A stretch of DNA of 5,451 bases, taken from contig JAFGIE010000043.1 in the NCBI GenBank assembly GCA_016929775.1, positions 1 through 5,451 on the forward strand, written 5' to 3'. The position numbers and the translations under genes are program-made. Every line of letters starts with the position of its first letter. Position 1 is the stretch's first letter. Positions 1-5,451 of the stretch are shown piece by piece. The notes below the pieces were generated by a model that did no database searches, was not told the DNA's origin, and worked only from the letters and a program-made list of their open reading frames with translations. The stretch is from Anaerolineae bacterium (GTDB lineage: Bacteria; Chloroflexota; Anaerolineae; JAFGEY01).

Positions 1-8
1 GTGCGCGC

Positions 9-21
9 AAGCCGGCGGCTT
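9..21. other. Small hairpin AAGCC-GGC-GGCTT at the window edge
   Basis: A 5-bp perfect stem (9-13 pairing with 17-21) closes a 3-nt loop and is followed by a single further T. It could be the end of a terminator for a gene left of the window, or chance in GC-rich DNA. It touches the -35 region of the promoter at 21-48. The evidence is weak because the stem is short and there is no T-tract. Confidence 0.2.
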
Positions 22-48
22 TGGTGGATGCATCCTTCGTGGTATAAT
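21..48 (+). promoter_or_regulatory. Extended -10 promoter upstream of the nitroreductase gene
   Basis: A perfect TATAAT lies at 43-48 and is preceded by TGG at 40-42, giving the extended -10 form TGnTATAAT. A partial -35 (TTGGTG, 21-26) sits 16 nt upstream. Transcription would start near 55, about 46 nt before the nitroreductase ATG at 101. This is the only clear promoter ahead of the three plus-strand genes, so it may drive all of them. The same TGGTATAAT string recurs on the minus strand before the alanine dehydrogenase gene, which supports it as a housekeeping promoter form in this genome. Confidence 0.7.
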
Positions 49-87
49 CGCGCCAGTGTGGCGCGGAGCCACGGTGAGCAGTCGAGC

Positions 88-95
88 GAGGAGGT
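88..95 (+). promoter_or_regulatory. Ribosome binding site that fixes the nitroreductase start
   Basis: GAGGAGGT stands 5 nt before the ATG at 101. An in-frame GTG at 56 would lengthen the protein by 15 residues, but it has no such site and falls at or next to the predicted transcription start (about 55). The ATG at 101 is therefore chosen. Confidence 0.85.
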
Positions 96-100
96 GTGAC

Positions 101-610
101 ATGGACTTGAGCGATCTCGTCAGGACCAGGTACAGCGTGCGGGCATACAGGCCCGATCCTGTACCTCCAGAGGACCTGGAGCGGATCCTGCACGATGCGT
201 GCCTGGCGCCGACGGCTGCCAATCGCCAGGCGTTCCAGCTGATCGTGCTCCATACCGCTGGGCGCGAAGAGGAGCTGAAGCGCATCTATGGCAGGGAGTG
301 GTTCGTGGCGGCGCCGGTGGTGATCTGCGCGTGTGGACTGCCTACGGAGAACTGGGTGCGGAGCGATGGCAAGAACTATAACGACGTCGACGTGGCGATC
401 GTGATGGACCACCTGATCCTGTCTGCGGCGGACCTGGGCCTCGGCACGTGCTGGATCGGCGCGTTCGACCCGGACGCGGCGCGCGAGGTGCTGGGCCTCC
501 CGGATGGCGTGGAGCCAGTGGCCTTTACGCCCCTTGGCTACCCGGCAGATGAACCGCGCCCCAAGCGGCGTAAGGCTATGTCCGAGCTGGTCCGATACGA
601 GCGCTGGTAG
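101..610 (+). CDS. Nitroreductase family protein (FMN-dependent oxidoreductase)
   Basis: The 169-aa product belongs to the nitroreductase-like flavoprotein fold, whose members bind FMN as homodimers and use NAD(P)H to reduce nitro groups, quinones, flavins or other acceptors. Seen in the sequence: the N-terminal FMN-phosphate motif R10-Y-S12-V-R14-A-Y; the A36-P-T-A-A-N41-R-Q43 segment, equivalent to the APSxxNxQPW motif; a central helix region (VAIVMDHLILSAADLGLGTCWIGAF) typical of the family; and a C-terminal LGYPADEPRPKRRK loop near the expected flavin contact. The length fits the short members of the family (about 170 aa against about 215 for NfsB types). No signal peptide or membrane segment is visible, so it is probably cytoplasmic. 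It is the first gene after a strong promoter and lies 50 nt before the FAD oxidoreductase. Its physiological substrate cannot be read from sequence; many such proteins are only broadly annotated. Family assignment is confident, specific function is not. Confidence 0.93.
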   Translation: MDLSDLVRTRYSVRAYRPDPVPPEDLERILHDACLAPTAANRQAFQLIVLHTAGREEELKRIYGREWFVAAPVVICACGLPTENWVRSDGKNYNDVDVAIVMDHLILSAADLGLGTCWIGAFDPDAAREVLGLPDGVEPVAFTPLGYPADEPRPKRRKAMSELVRYERW

Positions 611-646
611 GGCGACCGACGCCTGCCAGATGCCGCCCCCTGGGGT

Positions 647-652
647 GAGGAG
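647..652 (+). promoter_or_regulatory. Ribosome binding site that decides the FAD oxidoreductase start
   Basis: GAGGAG lies 8 nt before the ATG at 661 but only 2 nt before an in-frame GTG at 655. The spacing favours ATG 661, which removes two residues (Met-Arg) from the longest reading frame. Confidence 0.8.
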
Positions 653-660
653 ACGTGCGG

Positions 661-2556
661 ATGTCCGAGCAGGTATATGAGTGCGATGTGGCTGTCGTCG
701 GCGGCAGTATGGGAGGCGTCGCTGCGGCCCTTGCTGCGGTGGAAGCGGGCTGCAGCGTGGTGCTGACCGAAGGCACCGATTGGCTCGGCGGGCAGATCAC
801 CAGCCAGGGCGTGTCAGCCCTGGATGAGCATCGCTACATCGAGTCCTACGGGGGCACGCAGACATACAATGTGCTGCGCCAGCGGATCCGGCAGATGTAC
901 CGTGAACGCTACGGGATGCCCGAGACGATGCCAGATGGACGTCCCTTGAATCCCGGAAACGGGTGGGTGAGCGCGCTCTGCTTCGAACCTCGCGTGGGAC
1001 TAGCGGCGATCGAGGAGATGCTGGCGCCGCACACGGCGTCCGACCGCCTGCGCATCTTGCGCTCTCGTGTTCCGGTAGAGGCGACTGTCGAGATGGGGCG
1101 TGTGACAGAGGTGCTACTGGGGGGCGGGCCCAGACACACGCCGGTTCGCGTGCGCGCCCAGGTGTTCCTGGATGCCACCGATCTGGGTGATCTGCTGCCC
1201 CTGACCGGGACGGCGTACGTGACGGGCGCCGAGGCGCGCTCGGACACGGGAGAAGCCCATGCCAGCCCCGATGGCCCGCACCCGGACGAGGTGCAGGGCT
1301 TTACCTACTGCTTCGCAGTGGCGCATTGTCCGGGTCAGGATCACACGATCGATCCTCCGGTCGACTATGCGCGCTTCCGAGACGAGCAGCCCTACACGCT
1401 GGTGCTGCGCGGTCACCACGGCGAAGCGCGTCCCTTTCGCATGTTCACCGAAGGCTCGACCGGGCTGCCGCCCTTCTGGACGTACCGACGCCTGATCGAC
1501 GGCGCGTTGCTCGATCCGAGCGGCGCGCAGGGCGACGTGGCGATGATCAACTGGTCGGGCAACGACTACCACTGGGCCAACGTGATCGACAAGTCGGGTC
1601 CCGAGCGAGCGCACATCCTGGCGGAGGCGCAGCAGCTGGCGTTCGGCTTCTTGTACTGGCTGCAGACGGAGGCGCCGCGCGACGATGGGCAAGGGCGGGG
1701 ATACCCAGGCATGCGCTTGCTTCCCGCGGTGATGGGAACCCGGCATGGGCTTTCCAAGGCGCCGTACATCCGCGAGTCGAGGCGCATCGTGCCGCAGAAG
1801 CGGATCGTCGAGGGCGAGATCGCGCGCGAGGGCCGTGCTGGGGCACGCGCGGCGCCCTTTCACGATGCGATCGGGATCGGCTGGTACGCGATGGACCTGC
1901 ACGACTGCGTTGGCAACCCCACCTCCATGTACGCCCCGACGCTGCCCTTCCAGATCCCGCTGGGCGCGCTGATCCCGCGCCAGACGACGAACCTGATCGC
2001 GGCGTGCAAGAACATCGGGACGACGCACCTGACCAACGGCGCATACAGGCTGCACCCTGTCGAGTGGAACATCGGCGAGTCGGCAGGCACGGCGGCAGCG
2101 TACTGCTGCGCCCACGCCTGTACGCCGAGACAGGTGCGCGAGGAGGAGTGGCACCTGCGGCGGCTGCAGTACGCGCTGGTGAAGCGCGGGGTGCCCTTGG
2201 CATGGACGGTCGACGTGCCGCAGTCACACGCGCTCTTTGCCGCAACGCAGATGCTCGCCGCCTGGGGTGCGCTCGAGTGCGATGGCTCGCGCTGGCAACA
2301 ACTGGAGGTCGCGCCGGACGAACCGTTGAGTGCGGGGGAGGCCCGGGCACTGGTGCGGAGCGCACTGCGCCTGACACGGGGGGCGACAGAGCTGCACGAC
2401 GCAGGCGCAGATGGTGGGTCGCCCGTCGGACGAGCCTACATAGAACGCCTTCTGCGCGGGCACAGCCTGCCGGCGCCCGCTCTGTCCGATCTCACTCGCT
2501 GGGGGGAGGTGGTCGGGGCTCTCTCACCCTTGATCCGTGACGCCGTGGGGCGCTAG
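661..2556 (+). CDS. FAD-dependent oxidoreductase (FAD_oxidored/PF12831-like) with SLH-like C-terminus
   Basis: The 631-aa product is a flavoprotein oxidoreductase of unknown substrate. Seen in the sequence: an N-terminal Rossmann FAD-binding strand-turn-helix (D9-VAVVGGSMGG-19, a GGxxGG variant of GxGxxG) with an acidic residue (E37) ending the second strand; the family-typical W41-LGGQ-ITSQGV segment just after it; N97-PGNGWVSALCFEP; a conserved REsRRI stretch (371-376); and a second flavin-binding block, NLIAACKNIG (from 444) to HPVEWNIGESAGTAAAY (465-481), characteristic of this family. Residues 517-571 resemble a degenerate SLH domain. There is no signal peptide, so a soluble cytoplasmic enzyme is inferred. 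Relatives are often annotated only as FAD-dependent oxidoreductase or, loosely, xanthan-lyase-related, and often sit near carbohydrate genes. A sulfatase follows 90 nt downstream, consistent with a role in oxidising a sugar-like or sulfated substrate, but this is inference. Family is confident, reaction unknown. Confidence 0.9.
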   Translation: MSEQVYECDVAVVGGSMGGVAAALAAVEAGCSVVLTEGTDWLGGQITSQGVSALDEHRYIESYGGTQTYNVLRQRIRQMYRERYGMPETMPDGRPLNPGNGWVSALCFEPRVGLAAIEEMLAPHTASDRLRILRSRVPVEATVEMGRVTEVLLGGGPRHTPVRVRAQVFLDATDLGDLLPLTGTAYVTGAEARSDTGEAHASPDGPHPDEVQGFTYCFAVAHCPGQDHTIDPPVDYARFRDEQPYTLVLRGHHGEARPFRMFTEGSTGLPPFWTYRRLIDGALLDPSGAQGDVAMINWSGNDYHWANVIDKSGPERAHILAEAQQLAFGFLYWLQTEAPRDDGQGRGYPGMRLLPAVMGTRHGLSKAPYIRESRRIVPQKRIVEGEIAREGRAGARAAPFHDAIGIGWYAMDLHDCVGNPTSMYAPTLPFQIPLGALIPRQTTNLIAACKNIGTTHLTNGAYRLHPVEWNIGESAGTAAAYCCAHACTPRQVREEEWHLRRLQYALVKRGVPLAWTVDVPQSHALFAATQMLAAWGALECDGSRWQQLEVAPDEPLSAGEARALVRSALRLTRGATELHDAGADGGSPVGRAYIERLLRGHSLPAPALSDLTRWGEVVGALSPLIRDAVGR

Positions 2557-2576
2557 CGCGATCAGCCGACAGCGAT

Positions 2577-2622
2577 GGGCATGCCCTGCCGTGCGAGGGC
2601 CCGGGCTGAGCGAGCGGCGCCG
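2577..2622. other. Cluster of three short GC-rich palindromes between cistrons
   Basis: The 90-nt gap between the FAD enzyme and the sulfatase contains three perfect palindromes: GGGCATGCCC (2577-2586), GCCCGGGC (2599-2606) and CGGCGCCG (2615-2622). GCCCT at 2583-2587 can also pair with AGGGC at 2596-2600 across an 8-nt loop, overlapping the first two, so alternative structures are possible. No T-tract follows, so it does not look like a standard intrinsic terminator. It may be an mRNA-processing or stability element, a protein site, or a by-product of GC-rich composition. Confidence 0.35.
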
Positions 2623-2634
2623 GTGCGGAACCTA

Positions 2635-2640
2635 GAGGAG
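2635..2640 (+). promoter_or_regulatory. Ribosome binding site of the sulfatase gene
   Basis: GAGGAG lies 6 nt before the ATG at 2647. It is flanked by a short CCTAG direct repeat (2631-2635 and 2642-2646). It supports the ATG, and the protein then begins directly at the first catalytic beta-strand of the sulfatase fold. Confidence 0.8.
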
Positions 2641-2646
2641 ACCTAG

Positions 2647-4107
2647 ATGCGCATTCTATACATCGACATCGACACGCTCAGGCCCGATCACCTGGGCTGC
2701 TACGGGTACCATCGCAACACGAGCCCGAACCTCGACGCGCTGGCGCGCGACGGGGTCGTGTTCCACAACTGCTACAACACAGACGCGCCCTGCCTGCCCT
2801 CGCGGACCGCGCTATGGAGCGGGCGCTGTGGCTTTCACACCGGGGTGGTCAATCACGGAGGCACGGCGGCGGACCCGTTCATCGAAGGACCGACGCGCGG
2901 TTTCCGCGACATGTACGATGCGACGAGCTGGATGAGCGCGCTCCGCCGCGCGGGGTTCTACACCGTGACTGTCAGCCCGTTCGGCGAGCGACACGGGGCC
3001 TGGCATTGGTACGCCGGTTACCGGGAGATGTACAACCCGGGACGGGGTGGCGCCGAGACAGCGGACGAGATCACGCCGTACGCGTTGGACTGGATCGAGC
3101 GCAACGCACGCCGCGACAACTGGTTCCTGCACGTCAACTACTGGGACCCGCACACGCCATACCGGACGCCCGAAGCGTTTGGCAATCCTTTCGAGGGCGA
3201 TCCGCTGCCCGCCTGGCTGACGGAGGAGGTGCGACAGATGGGCTGGGAGGGCTACGGCCCACACAGCCCGCAGGAGCCGTATGGTTGGGGTGGCGAGACG
3301 TTCTACCAGAGCTACCCGCGCATACCCAGCCAGATCGATTCGATGGCTGCGGTGAAGCAGTGGATCGACGGCTACGACGTCGGGATCCGGTACGCGGATG
3401 ATCACGCTGGTCGACTGCTGAGCGCCCTGGACGAGGCGGGCGTGCTGGACGAGACGATCGTGATGGTCAGCTCAGATCACGGGGAGAACCACGGCGAACT
3501 CAACGTGTGGGGCGATCACCAGACCGCAGATCACGTCACGTGCCGCGTGCCGCTGATCGTGCGTGCGCCCGGCATCGCCGCGCCACGCCGGGACCACGCT
3601 CTGCTCTACCACTATGACTGGGCGGCGACCCTGATCGAGCTGGTCGGGGGCATGGTGCCCGGCAACTGGGACGGTGTCCCGTTCACGGAGGCGTTCCGGC
3701 GCGGACAGGAAGCGGGACGCGATTACCTGGTGGTCAGCCAGAATGCCTGGTCGTGCATGCGCGCCGTCCGTTCTGGGGACTATATCTGTCTGCGGACCTA
3801 CCACGACGGCTACAAGCAGCTCGAACCGCTCATGCTGTACGACCTAGCCGACGACCCGCACGAGCAGCACAACCTGGCGTCGGCGCAGCCTGCGATCGTC
3901 GACCGGGCAATGCGCCTGCTCGAAGAGTGGCACCACGATGCCATGCTGAGCAGCACGCACGGGATCGACCCCATGATGACTGTGCTGCAGGAGGGCGGCG
4001 CGTTCCACACGCGCGGCGAGCTGCCGCGGTACCTGCAGCGGCTGCGGGACACGGGGCGCGCGCACCACGCCGACCGCCTCGCGGCGCTCCACCCGGACGA
4101 GGTCTAG
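2647..4107 (+). CDS. Type I sulfatase (alkaline phosphatase superfamily), cytoplasmic
   Basis: The 486-aa product is a formylglycine-type sulfatase, which hydrolyses sulfate esters. Seen in the sequence: the N-terminal metal-binding strand Y5-IDIDTLRPDHLGCYGY with D7 and D9; the modification site C49-L-P-S-R53 (CxPSR), whose cysteine would be oxidised to formylglycine; W166-DPHTPY with H169, a usual active-site histidine; and S275-SDHGEN with D277/H278, the second metal-binding cluster, followed by RVPLIVRAPG (300-309). Two canonical lysines are absent: the GKWHLG position reads SPFGERH (110-116), and the later Lys region reads W288-GDHQTADH. Near-identical motifs seem familiar from a sulfatase subfamily in other bacteria. 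There is no signal peptide, unlike most secreted or periplasmic sulfatases, so the substrate is probably imported. Substrate could be a sulfated sugar, but related enzymes also cleave phosphonate or phosphodiester bonds. No formylglycine-generating enzyme lies nearby. The gene probably shares a transcript with the two upstream genes. Confidence 0.92.
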   Translation: MRILYIDIDTLRPDHLGCYGYHRNTSPNLDALARDGVVFHNCYNTDAPCLPSRTALWSGRCGFHTGVVNHGGTAADPFIEGPTRGFRDMYDATSWMSALRRAGFYTVTVSPFGERHGAWHWYAGYREMYNPGRGGAETADEITPYALDWIERNARRDNWFLHVNYWDPHTPYRTPEAFGNPFEGDPLPAWLTEEVRQMGWEGYGPHSPQEPYGWGGETFYQSYPRIPSQIDSMAAVKQWIDGYDVGIRYADDHAGRLLSALDEAGVLDETIVMVSSDHGENHGELNVWGDHQTADHVTCRVPLIVRAPGIAAPRRDHALLYHYDWAATLIELVGGMVPGNWDGVPFTEAFRRGQEAGRDYLVVSQNAWSCMRAVRSGDYICLRTYHDGYKQLEPLMLYDLADDPHEQHNLASAQPAIVDRAMRLLEEWHHDAMLSSTHGIDPMMTVLQEGGAFHTRGELPRYLQRLRDTGRAHHADRLAALHPDEV

Positions 4108-4135
4108 GGCGTCTGCGGGTCCCGCGACGACGCAG

Positions 4136-4177
4136 TCGCGCTGGAGCTGTACGGCGACGATCAGAGCAGCTCCGCGA
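4136..4177. terminator. Possible bidirectional stem-loop terminator at the convergent junction
   Basis: GGAGCTG (4143-4149) pairs perfectly with CAGCTCC (4167-4173). The stem is extended by TCGC (4136-4139) pairing with GCGA (4174-4177) across a 3-nt bulge, with a 17-nt loop. It spans the stop codon of the minus-strand ald gene (4161-4163) and begins 29 nt after the sulfatase stop. A smaller inverted repeat, CTGCG/CGCAG (4113-4117 and 4131-4135), lies just before it. There is no T-tract on either strand, so function as an intrinsic terminator is uncertain; the position between converging genes is the main support. Confidence 0.4.
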
Positions 4178-5270
4178 GCGGGACCGCCTCGAGGCCAAAC
4201 GCCTCGGCGACCGACGCGTACGTGATCTGCCCGCGGTACGTGTTCACGCCCTTGGCAAGCGCCGGGTCCGCTCGGACCGCTCGCTCGGCGCCCATGTTTG
4301 CCAGCATGGACACGTAGCGCAGCGTGGCATTGCTGAGGGCGTAGGTGCTGGTGCGTGGCACGGCGCCAGGCATGTTGGCGACACAGTAGTGAATGACGCC
4401 ATCCACGATGAAGGTCGGGTTGGAGTGGGTCGTCGGATGGGACGTCTCGACGCACCCGCCCTGGTCGACGGCGACGTCGACGACCACGCTGCCCGGAGTC
4501 ATCGTGCTGATCATGCGCTGGGTCACGAGCCGCGGCGCCTTGGCGCCCTTGATCAGGACAGCGCCGATCAGGAGATCCGCAGGTCGCACGGCTTGCGCGA
4601 TATTGAGTGGATTCGAGCTCAGGGTGGTCAACCTCCCGCCCAGGACTTCGTGCAGGTAACGCAGGCGGTCGAGGTTGATGTCGATCATGATCACGTGCGC
4701 GCCCATGCCAAGGGCCACCTGGGCGGCGCTAGTGCCGACGACGCCCGCGCCGATGATGACCACGTCGGCGGGACGGACGCCGGGGACGCCGCCCAGGATC
4801 TTGCCCCTCCCACCGTTCATCTTTTCCATATAGTGGGCGCCGATCTGCACCGACATGCGCCCGGCGACCTCGCTCATGGGGGTCAACAGGGGAAGGTGCC
4901 CGTTCGGGAGCTCGACCGTCTCGTAGGCAATGGCGGTGGTGCCCCGGGCGGTCAGCTCGCGGGTCAGCCGCTCGTCGGCAGCAAGGTGTAGGTACGTAAA
5001 GAGGACCAGATCCGACCTGAGAAAGGCGTACTCGTCGGGCATCGGTTCCTTGACCTTGACGACGAGTTCCGCGCGCCAGGCGTCTGCTGGAGTAGGAACG
5101 ATCGTTGCCCCCGCCTCTTCGTACTCGGCGTCGGGGAAACCGCTGCCCTCGCCTGCGTCGCGCTCGACGTAGATGCGGTGCCCCGCTTCAGCCAACTGGT
5201 GTACGCCTCCAGGCGTCATAGAGACACGGTACTCGTTGTCCTTGATCTCCCGAGGGATACCGACGATCAT
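4161..5270 (-). CDS. ald: Alanine dehydrogenase
   Basis: The 369-aa product catalyses NAD-dependent reversible oxidative deamination of L-alanine to pyruvate and ammonium (EC 1.4.1.1), linking amino-acid nitrogen to central carbon metabolism in the cytoplasm. The full family signature is visible: [20 protein letters not shown] at the start with R15; VVKVKEP with K74; FTYLHLAA with H95; [15 protein letters not shown] (131-145); the NAD-binding GAGVVG turn (174-179) with acidic D197 ending the next strand; [11 protein letters not shown] (236-246); VDVAVDQGG with D269; and [21 protein letters not shown] (from 295). R15, K74, H95 and D269 correspond to the substrate-binding and catalytic residues known for the family. 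The length matches the usual 370 or so residues. The start is fixed by AGGAGG 7 nt upstream. It converges on the sulfatase gene and has its own promoter, so it is probably functionally separate from the plus-strand genes. I see no truncation or missing catalytic residue. Confidence 0.98.
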   Translation of the reverse strand: MIVGIPREIKDNEYRVSMTPGGVHQLAEAGHRIYVERDAGEGSGFPDAEYEEAGATIVPTPADAWRAELVVKVKEPMPDEYAFLRSDLVLFTYLHLAADERLTRELTARGTTAIAYETVELPNGHLPLLTPMSEVAGRMSVQIGAHYMEKMNGGRGKILGGVPGVRPADVVIIGAGVVGTSAAQVALGMGAHVIMIDINLDRLRYLHEVLGGRLTTLSSNPLNIAQAVRPADLLIGAVLIKGAKAPRLVTQRMISTMTPGSVVVDVAVDQGGCVETSHPTTHSNPTFIVDGVIHYCVANMPGAVPRTSTYALSNATLRYVSMLANMGAERAVRADPALAKGVNTYRGQITYASVAEAFGLEAVPLAELL

Positions 5271-5277
5271 CTTTGAT

Positions 5278-5283
5278 CCTCCT
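5278..5283 (-). promoter_or_regulatory. Ribosome binding site of ald
   Basis: On the minus strand AGGAGG (plus-strand CCTCCT) stands 7 nt before the ald ATG at 5270-5268. It is a strong consensus site and supports the chosen start. Confidence 0.85.
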
Positions 5284-5332
5284 ATGCAGTGGTATCAGGC
5301 AGGCGTGTCTGGTCTTCGCTGACCGGAACAAC

Positions 5333-5361
5333 ATTATACCACACACGCTTCCGCACGCGAA
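5333..5361 (-). promoter_or_regulatory. Extended -10 promoter of ald
   Basis: Reading the minus strand, TGG at 5341-5339 precedes a perfect TATAAT at 5338-5333, the same TGGTATAAT as at 40-48. The best -35 at 17-nt spacing is TTCGCG (5361-5356), which matches consensus only at its first two bases, as is common for extended -10 promoters. Transcription would begin near 5326, giving an untranslated leader of about 56 nt. That leader opens with a small GGTC/GACC stem-loop (5311-5324). Confidence 0.7.
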
Positions 5362-5362
5362 A

Positions 5363-5376
5363 TGGCGCGCGCGCCA
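5363..5376. promoter_or_regulatory. Perfect 14-bp palindrome between divergent promoters, candidate operator
   Basis: TGGCGCGCGCGCCA reads the same on both strands over all 14 positions. It sits just upstream of the weak ald -35 and before the outward-facing promoter at 5422-5430, a typical place for a regulator controlling one or both directions. The alternating GC core is low in complexity, so chance is possible in a GC-rich genome. The regulator is unknown; ald genes in other bacteria are often controlled by Lrp/AsnC-type proteins, but this palindrome does not obviously match their AT-rich sites. Confidence 0.4.
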
Positions 5377-5421
5377 GTCCTTCTCTGCGCATCGAGGGCA
5401 AGCGCATTAAAAGTCGACCTC

Positions 5422-5430
5422 TGGTAGAAT
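5422..5430 (+). promoter_or_regulatory. Extended -10 element of an outward-facing promoter
   Basis: TGGTAGAAT matches the extended -10 TGnTATAAT with one mismatch in the hexamer (TAGAAT). No good -35 is seen at the usual distance (5402-5407 reads GCGCAT). It would start transcription near 5437, heading out of the window towards a gene whose coding region is not included. It is divergent from the ald promoter. Confidence 0.5.
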
Positions 5431-5451
5431 ACCCTCCAAACAAGCTCACAA

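Noticed and set aside
56..100. Fifteen-residue N-terminal extension of the nitroreductase from GTG at 56
   Set aside because: The GTG sits at the predicted transcription start, and a consensus ribosome binding site stands 5 nt before the ATG at 101, where the family homology begins.
1114..2154. Minus-strand open frame (346 codons) antisense to the FAD oxidoreductase gene
   Set aside because: Low-complexity Arg/Val/Ala-rich translation without domain motifs; it mirrors the codon structure of the real gene on the opposite strand.
1326..2540. Long plus-strand open frame (404 codons) inside the FAD oxidoreductase gene
   Set aside because: The translation is Arg/Ala/Gly-rich with no recognisable motif, it lies wholly within a well-supported gene in another frame, and it is expected from GC-rich codon bias.
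4115..4125. GCGGG-T-CCCGC as a terminator hairpin
   Set aside because: The full pairing leaves a 1-nt loop, which cannot form; the realistic stem is only 3 bp.
3844..4455. Minus-strand open frame overlapping the end of ald and the sulfatase
   Set aside because: No motifs or ribosome binding site recognised; explained by GC-rich third positions of the real genes.
3753..4991. Plus-strand open frame (412 codons) crossing the sulfatase end and the antisense of ald
   Set aside because: It overlaps two genes with complete family motifs; its product is rich in Arg, Ala, His and Asp with no recognisable domain, as expected of a shadow frame.
5271..5451. A small gene, tRNA or riboswitch in the right-hand intergenic region
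   Set aside because: No cloverleaf, no convincing open frame with a ribosome binding site and no known riboswitch pattern seen; the region is explained by the ald leader, two promoters and a palindrome.

Overview
This GC-rich window holds four complete protein-coding genes and parts of two intergenic regions. The base composition, strong GAGGAG-type Shine-Dalgarno sites and TGGTATAAT extended -10 promoters suggest a high-GC bacterium. I would guess Chloroflexota or a similar deep-branching lineage. That guess rests on overall impression and remembered protein relatives, and no rRNA or marker gene confirms it.

Left and centre, plus strand (1-4107): an extended -10 promoter (about 21-48) precedes three co-directional genes: a 169-aa nitroreductase-family flavoprotein (101-610), a 631-aa FAD-dependent oxidoreductase of the FAD_oxidored (PF12831-like) type (661-2556), and a 486-aa type I sulfatase (2647-4107). 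Gaps are 50 and 90 nt, no clear terminator lies between them, and each start has its own ribosome binding site, so they may form one operon. The 90-nt gap carries three short GC-rich palindromes. None of the three proteins has a visible signal peptide, so they probably act in the cytoplasm. A plausible reading is a catabolic unit that desulfates and oxidises an imported sulfated or otherwise unusual sugar-like compound. No transporter, glycosidase or formylglycine-generating enzyme lies in the window, so the substrate is open.

Right, minus strand (4161-5270): a full alanine dehydrogenase gene (ald) converges on the sulfatase across 53 nt, with a long imperfect stem-loop over the junction. Its promoter lies in the 181-nt region 5271-5451, which also contains a perfect 14-bp palindrome (TGGCGCGCGCGCCA) and a second, divergent extended -10 (TGGTAGAAT) facing out of the window towards an unseen gene.

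Most notable are: a degenerate SLH-like C-terminal module in the soluble FAD enzyme; a sulfatase that keeps the formylglycine CxPSR site but lacks both canonical active-site lysines; and the palindrome between the divergent promoters. I see no CRISPR array, mobile element, RNA gene or defence system. The window looks like ordinary metabolic chromosome with a few unusual protein details, not a clearly new system.
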